Origin: Microbacterium foliorum
GTDB lineage: Bacteria; Actinomycetota; Actinomycetes; Actinomycetales; Microbacteriaceae
Assembly (NCBI RefSeq): GCF_003367705.1
Contig: NZ_CP031425.1
Span: 1 to 64,000 of the forward strand
Direction: 5' to 3'
Length of the DNA stretch: 64,000 bases
The translations under genes were made by a program, and so were the position numbers. Positions 53,920-62,055 of the stretch are shown here, one piece after another; within the stretch, counting starts at the first letter, position 1; every line of letters starts with the position of its first letter. The notes under the pieces are model-generated. The model worked only from the letters and a program-made list of their open reading frames with translations. It made no database searches and was not told where the DNA came from.

Positions 53920-54537
53920 ATGAGAGAGATGGGTGGTCTGGTGCTGCAACTGTGGGGGGTGGAGAGCCTGCGCATCGCGTATGCCGGATCCGATCTTCCC
54001 GACCTGGAGCTTCCCACACCGGTGAGAGGCGCGCCCACCGACGGCGCGCCCACCAAAGCGGTGCTCTACCGCACCCTCTTCGACGAATACTGGCCACGCG
54101 TGCGACGGCACGTGGCCTGCTTCATCGAAAACTCCGAGGAGGTCGACGAGATCGCAGCCGAGGTCTTCGTCGTCGCCTGGAGAAAGCTGAACCCCGCAAA
54201 GCCGATGGGGCTGCGGTGGTTCCTCCGAGTCGCCGACAACAAGCTGCGCGACGTCATGCGCCGGAGCCAGTCCCGCACCCGGGCGATCGAGGCGATGACG
54301 CGCGGGATGCAGGCCAGTGAGGAGCTGCATCCGCTCGAGGCACTGGCTCTGCGTCAGGCGCTCCAGAGCCTCAACGCACGAGAGCGTCAGGTCGTCGTCC
54401 TCACCTACTGGGACGGTCTCAGCGCAGGCGAGGTCTCTGACGTTCTCCGTTGCAGCCAGGCGGCAGTGTGGACGACCCTCACCCGTGCGCGTCAGAAACT
54501 GCGCGGCCAGCTCGAGGCGAAGGAGGCGGACGCATGA
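53920..54537 (+). CDS. ECF-type RNA polymerase sigma factor
   Basis: A 205-residue sigma-70 family protein. Region 2 is in LFDEYWPRVRRHVACFIENS followed by VDEIAAEVFVVAWRKL, and region 4 is in LNARERQVVVLTYWDGLSAG with SQAAVWTTLTRARQKLRG. About 45 residues precede region 2, so an internal start (for example ATG 53932) is possible. Its stop overlaps the next start (ATGA), giving a coupled sigma/membrane-protein pair. Confidence 0.86.
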   Translation: MREMGGLVLQLWGVESLRIAYAGSDLPDLELPTPVRGAPTDGAPTKAVLYRTLFDEYWPRVRRHVACFIENSEEVDEIAAEVFVVAWRKLNPAKPMGLRWFLRVADNKLRDVMRRSQSRTRAIEAMTRGMQASEELHPLEALALRQALQSLNARERQVVVLTYWDGLSAGEVSDVLRCSQAAVWTTLTRARQKLRGQLEAKEADA

Positions 54538-55520
54538 GCGTCTCCGACGACGATCTCGACCGGCTGTTCCGCGCCGCGAACCCCGCGCCCCCGGCGGAGT
54601 TCGCGTCGTTGCGTGCGAAGGACATCGCGCTGCGCGAGAACATCATTCGCGGCACGGTCACGCCCGTCCGCGCACGACGCCGCAGGTGGGCCTGGGCCGG
54701 CGCGACCACCGCTGTCGCCTCTCTCGTCGTCGTGACGATCGTGGTCGCCAGCATCCTGCTTCCGTCGCAGCAGGCCATCGCGCTCACGCCGCCTCCGCTC
54801 CAGTACTCGAATGCACGGCCGCTCGCCGAGGTCGTCTCCGACGCGCACGACGCGCTCGCCCGCCCCGGTGGTCCCGAGCAGAAGAGTCGCGTTGAGACGC
54901 TTTCCTGGGGATGGAGCATCGACATGGCCGAAGAGAGCGTCGAGGTGGTCCCGCAGTATGCGACGTTCACATGGTCCCCCGAGGCAGGGGCGTCGACCGT
55001 GATCGTCGCCGGAGAATCCCTCTGGGACGACGACGATCGCCCCGAGGGGGTGGCCGACAGTCCCTACGAGCCGGGCGAGGTGATCAGCGATGTCGCGACG
55101 CCGCCCGACCAGTTCATCGCACCCCCCGCGGTGCTCGAACTCGACGGCGCCGACAGGTCGCAGTTGGCGATGGCGCTCGAATCGCTCGGGGTCCCCGAGG
55201 ACGCATCCTCCGGCCAGCTCCTGGTCGGCATCGGGCAGCTGCTCAGCTTCTGGACTCTGACGGACGAGCAGCATGCCGTCCTGATCGACATGCTCGTGGA
55301 CGCCGGCGGGGTGACGGTGCTCGGCGAGACGAAGGACAGAGAAGGGCGACCCGTGGTCGGACTTCGGGTATCCGATGACGATTCGCCGTATCAGGACACC
55401 GTCCTGATCTCGCAGCGGACAGGACGTATCGTCGGCATGGAGAACGAACTCACCGAGCCGGTGGATTTCATCCCGGCCGGGGTCGTCGGGTACACGATGT
55501 GGGGTCTGCCGAGCCGCTGA
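54534..55520 (+). CDS. Membrane protein coupled to the ECF sigma factor (possible anti-sigma)
   Basis: A 328-residue protein with a cytoplasmic N-terminus of about 50 residues (SVSDDDLDRLFRAANPAPP), one transmembrane segment near 53-75 (AGATTAVASLVVVTIVVASIL) and a large exported acidic domain. Topology and four-base overlap with the sigma gene are as in anti-sigma factors, but I see no zinc-type anti-sigma motif. The exported part includes WSIDMAEESVEVVPQYATFT and resembles CU044_5270-type proteins found with actinobacterial ECF factors. Confidence 0.7.
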   Translation: MSVSDDDLDRLFRAANPAPPAEFASLRAKDIALRENIIRGTVTPVRARRRRWAWAGATTAVASLVVVTIVVASILLPSQQAIALTPPPLQYSNARPLAEVVSDAHDALARPGGPEQKSRVETLSWGWSIDMAEESVEVVPQYATFTWSPEAGASTVIVAGESLWDDDDRPEGVADSPYEPGEVISDVATPPDQFIAPPAVLELDGADRSQLAMALESLGVPEDASSGQLLVGIGQLLSFWTLTDEQHAVLIDMLVDAGGVTVLGETKDREGRPVVGLRVSDDDSPYQDTVLISQRTGRIVGMENELTEPVDFIPAGVVGYTMWGLPSR

Positions 55521-55604
55521 ACCCGCCTCGGAAAACCCCGCACAGGACCTGTGAATGCGGCGGGCCGCTTGGAGATCCGGCCCCGGTCATGATGGTGTGA
55601 TCCA

Positions 55605-57056
55605 GTGCGACCGCCTGCTTCCCCCCAGAACGATCCCCTGAACGACCCCTCTCAGGGCGATCTCCCGACGGACACCTCGTCCGTCCCGGCAGGCCGACCG
55701 CGTCGGCGTCGCGGACGTCTGATCGGCGCCATCAGTGCGCTGGTCGTCGTGGCCGTGGTCGCTGTGGGGGCCGTCGTCTACGCCCAGCTGCAGGGGAACA
55801 TCACGACCGCCCCGCTGCGCTCCGACCCCGACACGTCGACGGGTGAGCCGCAGCTGGCAGAGGGCGACCTCAACATCCTGCTGCTCGGATCCGACTCCCG
55901 GGCGCTCGCGTCCGACGGGTTCGGTGAAGACGACGGCAGCGAACGCAGCGACGCCATGGTGCTGGCTCACGTCTCGAACGACAGCACCCGGATCGATGCG
56001 GTGCAGCTGCCCCGCGACACCGTCGTCGACCTGCCCGCATGCGACGACACCGGACGTGGCTCGTACGAGGGTGGATACGGGATGCTGAACTCCGCGCTGG
56101 AGTACGGACCGGCATGCTCGGTCGCGGCGGTCGAGCAGCTCACCGGCGTCACGATCGATCACTTCGTGCAGATGGACTTCGAAGGATTCATCGGCATGGT
56201 CGACGCGATGGGCGGCATCGACGTGTGCCTCCCCGAGCCGCTGCAGGATGGTCACGCACGCCTCGACCTGCCCGCCGGCGCCCAGTCGGTCAACGGCGAA
56301 CAGGCGCTCGCGTTGGCCCGCACGCGGCACGCGCTCGCCGAGGAGAGCGACATCGCCCGCCTCGGTCACCAGCAGATGGTCCTCTCGGCGATCGTGCAGA
56401 AGGCGACCAAGTCCGACGTGCTCGTGCGCCCCGACCGCCTCTACGCCTTCCTCGACGCGGTGACCTCCTCGATGACGGTCGACCCAGGGCTCGGGGCGTT
56501 GACCGATCTCGCGGGTCTCGCGGCCAGGGTGGCGAATGTGCCGATGAGCAGCGTCACCTTCGTGACGATGCCCACGGTCCCGGCGCCCGAAGATCCCAAC
56601 CGCGTCGTGCCGACGGCGGATGCCGATGTGATCTTCCGCGCGCTCGTCGATGACGCGCCGCTCGTGCTCACCACCGACGAGGTCGCGCCCGACACGACGG
56701 TGCGCACCGCCCCGGTGCAGATCCTCAACGGTGCCGGCGTCGCGGGCCTCGCATCCCGCGTGTCGGAGGATGCGACGGGCTACGGATACACGGTCTCGGG
56801 GCTCGCGAATGCGGACCCGTCGGACCTCACGGTGATCACTGCTGCAGACACCCCCGACGCACAGCAGACCGCGCAGGCGCTGGCCTCCGAGCTGGGACTC
56901 GCCGTGACGGTGCAGACGGGCGACGTCGACGGCGTGCAGATCCTGCTCGGAGCCGACTACACCGAGCTGACCTCCCAGCCCCGGGCGACGCCGCCTCCGT
57001 CGCGGCCCGTCGACGCGGTGAGTCGCAGCGCCGACACCGATCTGTGCGTCGGATAG
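55605..57056 (+). CDS. LytR-CpsA-Psr (LCP) family protein
   Basis: LCP proteins attach wall glycopolymers to peptidoglycan outside the membrane. The 483-residue protein has a disordered cytoplasmic N-terminus (1-40), a transmembrane segment near residues 42-64, the LCP domain (about 85-310) with NILLLGSDSRA, SDAMVLAHVS and LPRDTVVDLP (conserved Asp and Arg), and QALALARTRHALAEESDIAR. A C-terminal LytR_C-type domain (about 365-460, VQILNGAGVAGLASRV) completes it. Start GTG 55605 is the first of the frame. Confidence 0.9.
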   Translation: MRPPASPQNDPLNDPSQGDLPTDTSSVPAGRPRRRRGRLIGAISALVVVAVVAVGAVVYAQLQGNITTAPLRSDPDTSTGEPQLAEGDLNILLLGSDSRALASDGFGEDDGSERSDAMVLAHVSNDSTRIDAVQLPRDTVVDLPACDDTGRGSYEGGYGMLNSALEYGPACSVAAVEQLTGVTIDHFVQMDFEGFIGMVDAMGGIDVCLPEPLQDGHARLDLPAGAQSVNGEQALALARTRHALAEESDIARLGHQQMVLSAIVQKATKSDVLVRPDRLYAFLDAVTSSMTVDPGLGALTDLAGLAARVANVPMSSVTFVTMPTVPAPEDPNRVVPTADADVIFRALVDDAPLVLTTDEVAPDTTVRTAPVQILNGAGVAGLASRVSEDATGYGYTVSGLANADPSDLTVITAADTPDAQQTAQALASELGLAVTVQTGDVDGVQILLGADYTELTSQPRATPPPSRPVDAVSRSADTDLCVG

Positions 57057-57084
57057 CGCAGGGCCTCGAACTCGCGTCGCCTTC

Positions 57085-57681
57085 TCAGCGACCCAGGTCG
57101 TCGACCGTCGCGACGACGGTGGCGTAGAGATCGGCGATGCCGGCGAGGGCCGCGCGGTGCAGCTGCTCGGCGGGCACGTCGCCGGCGACCGATGGAAGGC
57201 TTCGGGTGGCGGTCGCTGCGGCGACGACGGTGGGACGGTTGCCGCGCAGGAACGCGCCCTCGGTGGTGTAATTCACGCACATGTGGGTCATGAATCCGGC
57301 GATCACGACATCGTCGTGACCCGCGGCGTCGACGAGCTCGCCGAGCTCGGTGCCGACGAAGGAGTTCGGCGCCTTCTTGACGACGACGGGCTCGCCGTCG
57401 ATGGGGGCGACGCGCTCATGGATCGCCCCGATGTCGTCGCGGATGTCGTACGCCGATCCCGCGCCGCCGTCGTGCTGCACATGAATGACCGTGGCGCCTG
57501 CCGCCCGGGCACGGGAGAGCAGGTCGGCCGCGGCGTCGAGCGCGGCATCCCACCCCTCGAGCTCCATCTCGCCGCGGGTGTAGGTGTTCTGGAAGTCGAC
57601 GAGGACGACGGTCGAGGTCGCGAGAGCCGCGGGCTGATCGACCGCGCCGCTGAGCGCGCGGAGAGTGGCAGAGGTGGTCAT
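57085..57681 (-). CDS. Isochorismatase-like cysteine hydrolase
   Basis: A 198-residue soluble enzyme of the isochorismatase superfamily. Likely catalytic residues are D29 in VLVDFQNTY, the lysine in VVVKKAPNSF and the cysteine in GFMTHMCVNYT. Members include nicotinamidases, ureido-hydrolases and true isochorismatases; the substrate cannot be decided. Next to it, divergently, is a siderophore-interacting protein, but the pair is not evidence for siderophore synthesis since no synthetase is near. Confidence 0.87.
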   Translation of the reverse strand: MTTSATLRALSGAVDQPAALATSTVVLVDFQNTYTRGEMELEGWDAALDAAADLLSRARAAGATVIHVQHDGGAGSAYDIRDDIGAIHERVAPIDGEPVVVKKAPNSFVGTELGELVDAAGHDDVVIAGFMTHMCVNYTTEGAFLRGNRPTVVAAATATRSLPSVAGDVPAEQLHRAALAGIADLYATVVATVDDLGR

Positions 57682-57748
57682 CCTCGAAGTATGCGCGGGG
57701 TGTCCGACACCGTCAACATGGCCCCGCCACCGCGGGGAGAGGGCAGAC

Positions 57749-57767
57749 TTAGGGGAGCCTTAGTTTC
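57749..57767. promoter_or_regulatory. Iron-box-like operator upstream of the siderophore-interacting protein
   Basis: TTAGGGGAGCCTTAGTTTC resembles the DtxR/IdeR consensus (TTAGGTTAGGCTAACCTAA) in its left half, with a partial right half. It lies 18 bases before the ATG at 57785, over the likely promoter. Confidence 0.5.
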
Positions 57768-57784
57768 ATGATCCAGGAGATGCC

Positions 57785-58582
57785 ATGCCGGAACAGACCC
57801 GACGTACCCCCAGCCAGGCGGTCCTCGCCGTCGAGAAGGTCGAGCAGGTCAGCCCTGAACTGGTGAGGATCACGGCCGGCGGCGACGGGTACGGGGACTT
57901 CACCGACAACGTCTACACCGACAAGTACGTCAAGATCCTGTTCGCCGATCCGCGCCACGGGCTCACCCCGCCGTACGACCTCGCACAGCTGCGCGCGCAG
58001 AGTCCGGAGAAGCTGCCCACGCCCCGCACGTACACGATCCGCTCGTCCGACCCCGAGCAGCGACGTCTCGTCATCGACTTCGTCGTGCACGGCGACGAGG
58101 GGATCGCGGGTCCGTGGGCTCGGCAGGCGCAGCCGGGCGACACGATCGTCGTCAGTGGCGCCGGTGGCGGCTTCCGGCCCGACCCCGAGTCGCCCTGGCA
58201 CCTGCTCGTCGGCGACCACACGGCACTTCCGGCGATCTCGTCGGCGATCGAGGCGATGCCGGCGGATGCGGTCGGGCACGTCGTCCTGACGGTGGCGGAT
58301 GCCGCGGACCGCATCCTTCCCGACGTCCCGTCCGGTGTGACTCTGCGGTGGACCGAGACCGACGACGAGCTGCTCACGGTGCTCGCCGACCTGCCCTGGG
58401 CCGAGGGGCACCCGGGTGTCTTCGCGCACGGTGAGCGCGGCACGATCAAGCAGGTCAGGGCGCTGCTGACGCAGCGCGACGTGCCGCGAGAGCGGCTGTC
58501 GATCTCGGCGTACTGGGCGCGAGGCCGCGCAGAAGACCAGTTCCAGGCCGAGAAGCGCGAGCCCATCGGCCAGATCGAGTAG
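57785..58582 (+). CDS. Siderophore-interacting protein (flavin reductase family)
   Basis: A 265-residue cytoplasmic flavoprotein that reduces ferric siderophores to free iron. The FAD-binding barrel has TPRTYTIRSSD and FVVHGDEGIAGPWARQ, followed by GAGGGFRPD and the NAD(P)H-binding domain with LVGDHTALPAISSAIE. The C-terminal RERLSISAYWARGRAEDQF is the SIP signature. AGGAGATGCC before ATG 57785 is the ribosome-binding site. The iron-box-like site upstream implies repression by a DtxR/IdeR regulator. Confidence 0.9.
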   Translation: MPEQTRRTPSQAVLAVEKVEQVSPELVRITAGGDGYGDFTDNVYTDKYVKILFADPRHGLTPPYDLAQLRAQSPEKLPTPRTYTIRSSDPEQRRLVIDFVVHGDEGIAGPWARQAQPGDTIVVSGAGGGFRPDPESPWHLLVGDHTALPAISSAIEAMPADAVGHVVLTVADAADRILPDVPSGVTLRWTETDDELLTVLADLPWAEGHPGVFAHGERGTIKQVRALLTQRDVPRERLSISAYWARGRAEDQFQAEKREPIGQIE

Positions 58583-58616
58583 GCGGTCTGGCCGCGCCTC
58601 GCGTGTGATTCCGTCA

Positions 58617-58644
58617 AACTTGTACTCCAAGTGTGGTACAAGTT
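58617..58644. promoter_or_regulatory. Inverted-repeat operator before the membrane protein/GntR operon
   Basis: AACTTGTAC (58617-58625) and GTACAAGTT (58636-58644) form a perfect nine-base inverted repeat with a ten-base spacer, 38 bases before ATG 58682. The nearby GntR gene suggests autoregulation. Confidence 0.7.
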
Positions 58645-58681
58645 GTGTTAGACATATGACACAAAGACGAGGTGGGGGACG

Positions 58682-59725
58682 ATGATTCCGAGAGAAGCTG
58701 GGTGGACCTTCGGTGATGCATTGGCGGTGTTCTTCTCCTTTCCGGTCACCTCGCTCGTGATCGCCCTCTTCCTCGCGTTGGCCTGCGAGGCGTGGGCCTC
58801 CAGGACTGCACACGCGAGAGACGCCGTCGCTCCGCTCTCCGCGAAGAGCATCCACTCGTTGCGAGCGAAGTACCGTTCCGCCCGGGCATTGCTCCCGGCG
58901 GTCGGAATCGTGATCATCGTCTGGTTCGTGGGGGAGGTCGTGGTCCGCGGGTACCTCGTCGCCGTCCCGGAAGAGCTCTCCTGGGTGAGGTTCGTGGCCC
59001 CGATCATCGGCGCCGCTCTCGGGCTCGGTGCCGTCCTTGTGCAGATCGTCGTCAGCGGCTCGGAGGTGCCGGAGGAACCGGGGGCTCTCGTGCCGCGGCG
59101 CACGTGGGCGAGCTTCAGCGAACCGCGCGATCTCATCGGCGCTTTGTTCGTCGTGCTCGTCCTTCTGACGACGACCATTGCCGCCGGGATGGCCGCATCC
59201 GCGGATCGGTGGGGGGTCTCCGACAGCGTCGAGCTGCCCGTTCCGAACCTCGCGATGGTCGATCCGATCAGGCTCCCGTTCTTCGGCTGGGCCTATGGCA
59301 TTCCCGTTCTCGTCAGTGCGGGCATCCTGCTCCTCGTCGTGGCGGCGTTGCTGCAGAAGAACGCCAGCCGATCCTTCATTCGTCCCGAGACCGCCATGGC
59401 CGAACGGATCGTCCGTCGACAGGTGGGTGCGGGAGGCGTACGCATCGCGACGGCGGCATTCCTCCTGGCGCTCGCCGCCTCGTGGAGGCTGATCGCCGGA
59501 GCGGGCTCGGTGTCGAGTCTCGAGATCGCCGGCGAGAACGACGGCAGACCCTACGAGGTGGTCTGGCGATTCGCAGAGTTCGCCACGGCGGCCGGATGGG
59601 GTGCACCGATCGCGGAGGTCGTGGCCTTGACGCTGCTTCTTCTCGTCGTCATCCGATACTCCCGCGAGGCCGCGTGGCGTCGGCTCTCCCACGATCGAGC
59701 ACTGCAGTACGAGGCTGCCCGATGA
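58682..59725 (+). CDS. Polytopic membrane protein in a GntR operon
   Basis: A 347-residue membrane protein with about seven to eight hydrophobic segments (for example SFPVTSLVIALFLALACEAW, ALLPAVGIVIIVWFVGEVV, LIGALFVVLVLLTTTIAAGM and VLVSAGILLLVVAALLQ). No domain name can be given; it resembles DUF1648-type proteins that are encoded with YtrA-subfamily GntR regulators. GAGGTGGGGG before ATG 58682 is the ribosome-binding site. It overlaps the regulator gene by four bases, so both are controlled by the inverted repeat upstream. Confidence 0.72.
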   Translation: MIPREAGWTFGDALAVFFSFPVTSLVIALFLALACEAWASRTAHARDAVAPLSAKSIHSLRAKYRSARALLPAVGIVIIVWFVGEVVVRGYLVAVPEELSWVRFVAPIIGAALGLGAVLVQIVVSGSEVPEEPGALVPRRTWASFSEPRDLIGALFVVLVLLTTTIAAGMAASADRWGVSDSVELPVPNLAMVDPIRLPFFGWAYGIPVLVSAGILLLVVAALLQKNASRSFIRPETAMAERIVRRQVGAGGVRIATAAFLLALAASWRLIAGAGSVSSLEIAGENDGRPYEVVWRFAEFATAAGWGAPIAEVVALTLLLLVVIRYSREAAWRRLSHDRALQYEAAR

Positions 59726-60111
59726 AGAGGGAGTCCGTGGTGCTGACGACGACGGACAGCAACCCGGCGTCCGACATCCATCGACAGCTACGCGGCCTCA
59801 TCGTCTCGGGCCAGCTGGGCGCGAACGAGCGCTTGCCGACCGTTCGACAGGCGGCGAGTGATCTGGGGGTGGCCCCGGGAACCGTGGCGAAGGCGTACAA
59901 GCTCCTCGAGCAGGAGGGCCTCGTGGTCAGCCGGACGGCGGCAGGCACGAGGGTCGCCGAGTCGGCTGCCCTGCTGCCTGCGGCGGTCATGCGGCGTATC
60001 CGCGATCTCGTCGACGAGGCTTCCTCGACCGGGTCGAGTGTCGACGATGTGGTCAATGTCCTGCGCGTGGTCTGGCCGGAGATCTCCGAATCTTCGCAGA
60101 GCGGCGCCTGA
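59722..60111 (+). CDS. GntR-family regulator, YtrA subfamily
   Basis: A 129-residue repressor with a winged helix-turn-helix: IHRQLRGLIVSGQLGANERL, then PTVRQAASDLGVAPGTVAKA and YKLLEQEGLVVSRTAAGTRV. The short C-terminal part (about 45 residues) is typical of the YtrA subfamily, whose members sit with membrane or ABC-transport genes and bind their own operator. ATG 59722 overlaps the stop of the membrane-protein gene. Confidence 0.9.
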   Translation: MKRESVVLTTTDSNPASDIHRQLRGLIVSGQLGANERLPTVRQAASDLGVAPGTVAKAYKLLEQEGLVVSRTAAGTRVAESAALLPAAVMRRIRDLVDEASSTGSSVDDVVNVLRVVWPEISESSQSGA

Positions 60112-60137
60112 CCTGTAGGCGTTCGCGTTTGCGCGCC

Positions 60138-61127
60138 TCAGAACCCTTCGGGTTCCCGTGGCGTGTACGCGGCCTGCAACTGCTCCAGTTCGGAGTCTTC
60201 GAGCCGGATGCCGGCGGAGGCGACGGCGTCGTCGATGTGCGACGCCTTCGTCGCACCGACGATCGGTGCGGTCACCGCGTACTGCTGCGCGACCCACGCG
60301 AGCGCGATCTGCGCACGGGAGACCCCTCGCTCCTCGGCGACGTGAGCGACGGCCTCGACGATGGCTCGATTCGACTCCTCTTCACGGCGGTAGAGCGTCG
60401 CACCGAACGCATCCGTTGCCGTGCGCGCCGTCTTCTCGTCCCAGTCGCGCGTGAGCTTGCCTCGCGCCAGGGGTGACCACGGCAGCACACCGACCCCGGA
60501 GTCGAGGCAGAACGGATGCATCTCCCGCTCCTCCTCGCGCTGCAGCAGGTTGTACTGGTCCTGCATCGAGACGAACCGTGTCCAGCCGTTTCGCTCCGCG
60601 ACGTGCTGCGCCTTCGCGAACTGCCACGCCCACATCGACGACGCCCCGATGTACCGGGCCTTGCCCGAGCGGACGACGTCGTTCAGCGCCTCCATCGTCT
60701 CTTCGATCGGCGTCTGGGGATCCCAGCGATGGATCTGGTAGAGGTCGACGTGGTCCGTGCCGAGCCGCTTCAGGCTCGCGTCGATACCCGACAGGATGTG
60801 AGCCCTGCTGAGTCCGGCCTGGTTGGCACCCGGTCCCATGCGGCCGTGCACCTTGGTGGCGATGACGACCTCCTCGCGGCGCGCGAAATCGCGCAGCGCC
60901 CGTCCGACGAACTCCTCGCTGGTGCCGTCGGAATACACGTCGGCCGTGTCGAACGTCGTGATCCCGGCCTCCAGTGCCTGCCGGATCAGCGGCCTGCTGG
61001 TCTCCTCATCGAGCGACCACCCGTGCGCACCACGGTGGGGTGCGCCGAAGCTCATGCATCCGAGCACCACCTTCGAGATCCGCAGGCCGGAGCTGCCGAG
61101 CCTCACGCTGTCTGCCGTGTCGAGCAT
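60138..61127 (-). CDS. Aldo/keto reductase
   Basis: A 329-residue NADPH-dependent oxidoreductase of the aldo/keto reductase fold. The catalytic tetrad is visible: D and Y in TFDTADVYSDG, K in VVIATKVHG and H in DLYQIHRWD. The C-terminal cofactor loop is PIVGATKASHIDDA. Natural substrates are unknown; similar proteins reduce aldehydes and ketones in stress response. ATG 61127 is the first plausible start. It converges with the GntR gene. Confidence 0.92.
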   Translation of the reverse strand: MLDTADSVRLGSSGLRISKVVLGCMSFGAPHRGAHGWSLDEETSRPLIRQALEAGITTFDTADVYSDGTSEEFVGRALRDFARREEVVIATKVHGRMGPGANQAGLSRAHILSGIDASLKRLGTDHVDLYQIHRWDPQTPIEETMEALNDVVRSGKARYIGASSMWAWQFAKAQHVAERNGWTRFVSMQDQYNLLQREEEREMHPFCLDSGVGVLPWSPLARGKLTRDWDEKTARTATDAFGATLYRREEESNRAIVEAVAHVAEERGVSRAQIALAWVAQQYAVTAPIVGATKASHIDDAVASAGIRLEDSELEQLQAAYTPREPEGF

Positions 61128-61220
61128 CTGAGATCTCCCTCGAATTCGTGATGTCGGATCGATGCTCTCACGGTGTGCAGCGGTCGGGCGCGAAACGAGG
61201 GATCCCGAGGGTCGCGTGTG

Positions 61221-61634
61221 TCAGAGGAAGACCCGGAGGTACTCGCCGATCTTCTCGCCGCTCTGCTCGGGGGTGACCTCGACGCTGAGCCGAGCGCGGA
61301 CGCCGTCGGTGCCGACCTCGATCGGCATCGCCCCGCATCCCATCATCGGTCCATGGTCGACGCCGTCGACCACCAGGCAGATGCTGCCGAGACCAGTCTG
61401 CTCCCGCGCCTCGACCACGTAATACGAGTGTCCTTCGGAGTCCTCGCCGAGCAGGCGCGCCGTATCGGGGACCACGTTGTCGCGCTGGTCGGCGCCGACG
61501 GAGGCGGGCAGGGCCGCGGACTCGCCGCTGGCGAGCACGTCGACGGTCGGGGCGTTCATGCAGCCCGAGAGAAGCGTGATCGCGCCGAGGGCGAGAACTC
61601 CGCACATCGACGGGCGCAGGCGAGAACGGCTCAT
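61221..61634 (-). CDS. Small putative lipoprotein
   Basis: A 137-residue protein with a lipoprotein signal (SRSRLRPSMCGVLALGAITL ending in the lipobox LSGC). The mature domain has two further cysteines (ICLVVDG, MMGCGAMP) and alternating strands. A TATCGT hexamer lies six bases before ATG 61634 on the minus strand, so the in-frame extension upstream is rejected. No family is recognised. Confidence 0.75.
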   Translation of the reverse strand: MSRSRLRPSMCGVLALGAITLLSGCMNAPTVDVLASGESAALPASVGADQRDNVVPDTARLLGEDSEGHSYYVVEAREQTGLGSICLVVDGVDHGPMMGCGAMPIEVGTDGVRARLSVEVTPEQSGEKIGEYLRVFL

Positions 61635-61640
61635 GCGCAC

Positions 61641-61646
61641 ACGATA
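61641..61646 (-). promoter_or_regulatory. -10 hexamer for the lipoprotein gene (leaderless)
   Basis: TATCGT on the minus strand (61646-61641) is followed by six bases and ATG 61634. Confidence 0.5.
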
Positions 61647-61684
61647 GACGACCGGCGCGACTCCCGCAGGTAACGCGAGGCAGG

Positions 61685-62005
61685 TCAACGCGGAATGAGA
61701 GTCTCCGAGGCCACGACCTCATCGGTCATGGGCACGGCGCCGAGGATGCGCGGGTGTCCGTCGACCCATTCGACGGCGATCCCTTCGGCGGCCAGTCCCT
61801 CAGGGCGGATCGCGATGTCGAGCAGCGGAAGAGTGAGATCGCCGAATCGGGCGGCGAGCACCGCGTCGAACCGCTCTGCGGTGGTGGCATGGATGAACCC
61901 CGCGTCGTCGAGATGCACACCCCGCGTCGACACGACGTACTCGCCGAACCCTCGGCTCATCTCCCAGTCGTCCTGGATGGCGATGTGGTGGATCAGATCG
62001 GACAT
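61685..62005 (-). CDS. DUF952 protein
   Basis: A 106-residue small protein of the DUF952 family: IHHIAIQDDWE, FIHATTAERFDAVLAARFGD and LPLLDIAIRPEGL are the family's segments, and HPRILGAVP closes it. DUF952 members have an ADP-ribosyltransferase-like fold by published structural comparison as I recall, but activity is not established. ATG 62005 has AAGGAGCT before it on the minus strand. It is divergent from the TetR gene across a palindromic operator, so it is the likely regulated target. Confidence 0.83.
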   Translation of the reverse strand: MSDLIHHIAIQDDWEMSRGFGEYVVSTRGVHLDDAGFIHATTAERFDAVLAARFGDLTLPLLDIAIRPEGLAAEGIAVEWVDGHPRILGAVPMTDEVVASETLIPR

Positions 62006-62030
62006 GACAGCTCCTTAATGAAACGGTTGC

Positions 62031-62044
62031 GTAGCATTAATGCT
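62031..62044. promoter_or_regulatory. Perfect palindromic operator between DUF952 and tetR-like genes
   Basis: TAGCATTAATGCTA is a perfect 14-base palindrome. It abuts the -10 hexamer of the TetR gene (62044-62049) and lies 26 bases upstream of the DUF952 start. Autorepression by the TetR protein is expected. Confidence 0.7.
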
Positions 62045-62049
62045 AGAGT
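62044..62049 (+). promoter_or_regulatory. -10 hexamer for the TetR gene (leaderless)
   Basis: TAGAGT at 62044-62049 is followed by six bases and ATG 62056, which favours this start over ATG 62050. Confidence 0.5.
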
Positions 62050-62055
62050 ATGCCC

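Noticed and set aside
57749..59692. 647-residue open frame on the minus strand
   Set aside because: It is antisense to the siderophore-interacting protein and the membrane protein and shows no domain.
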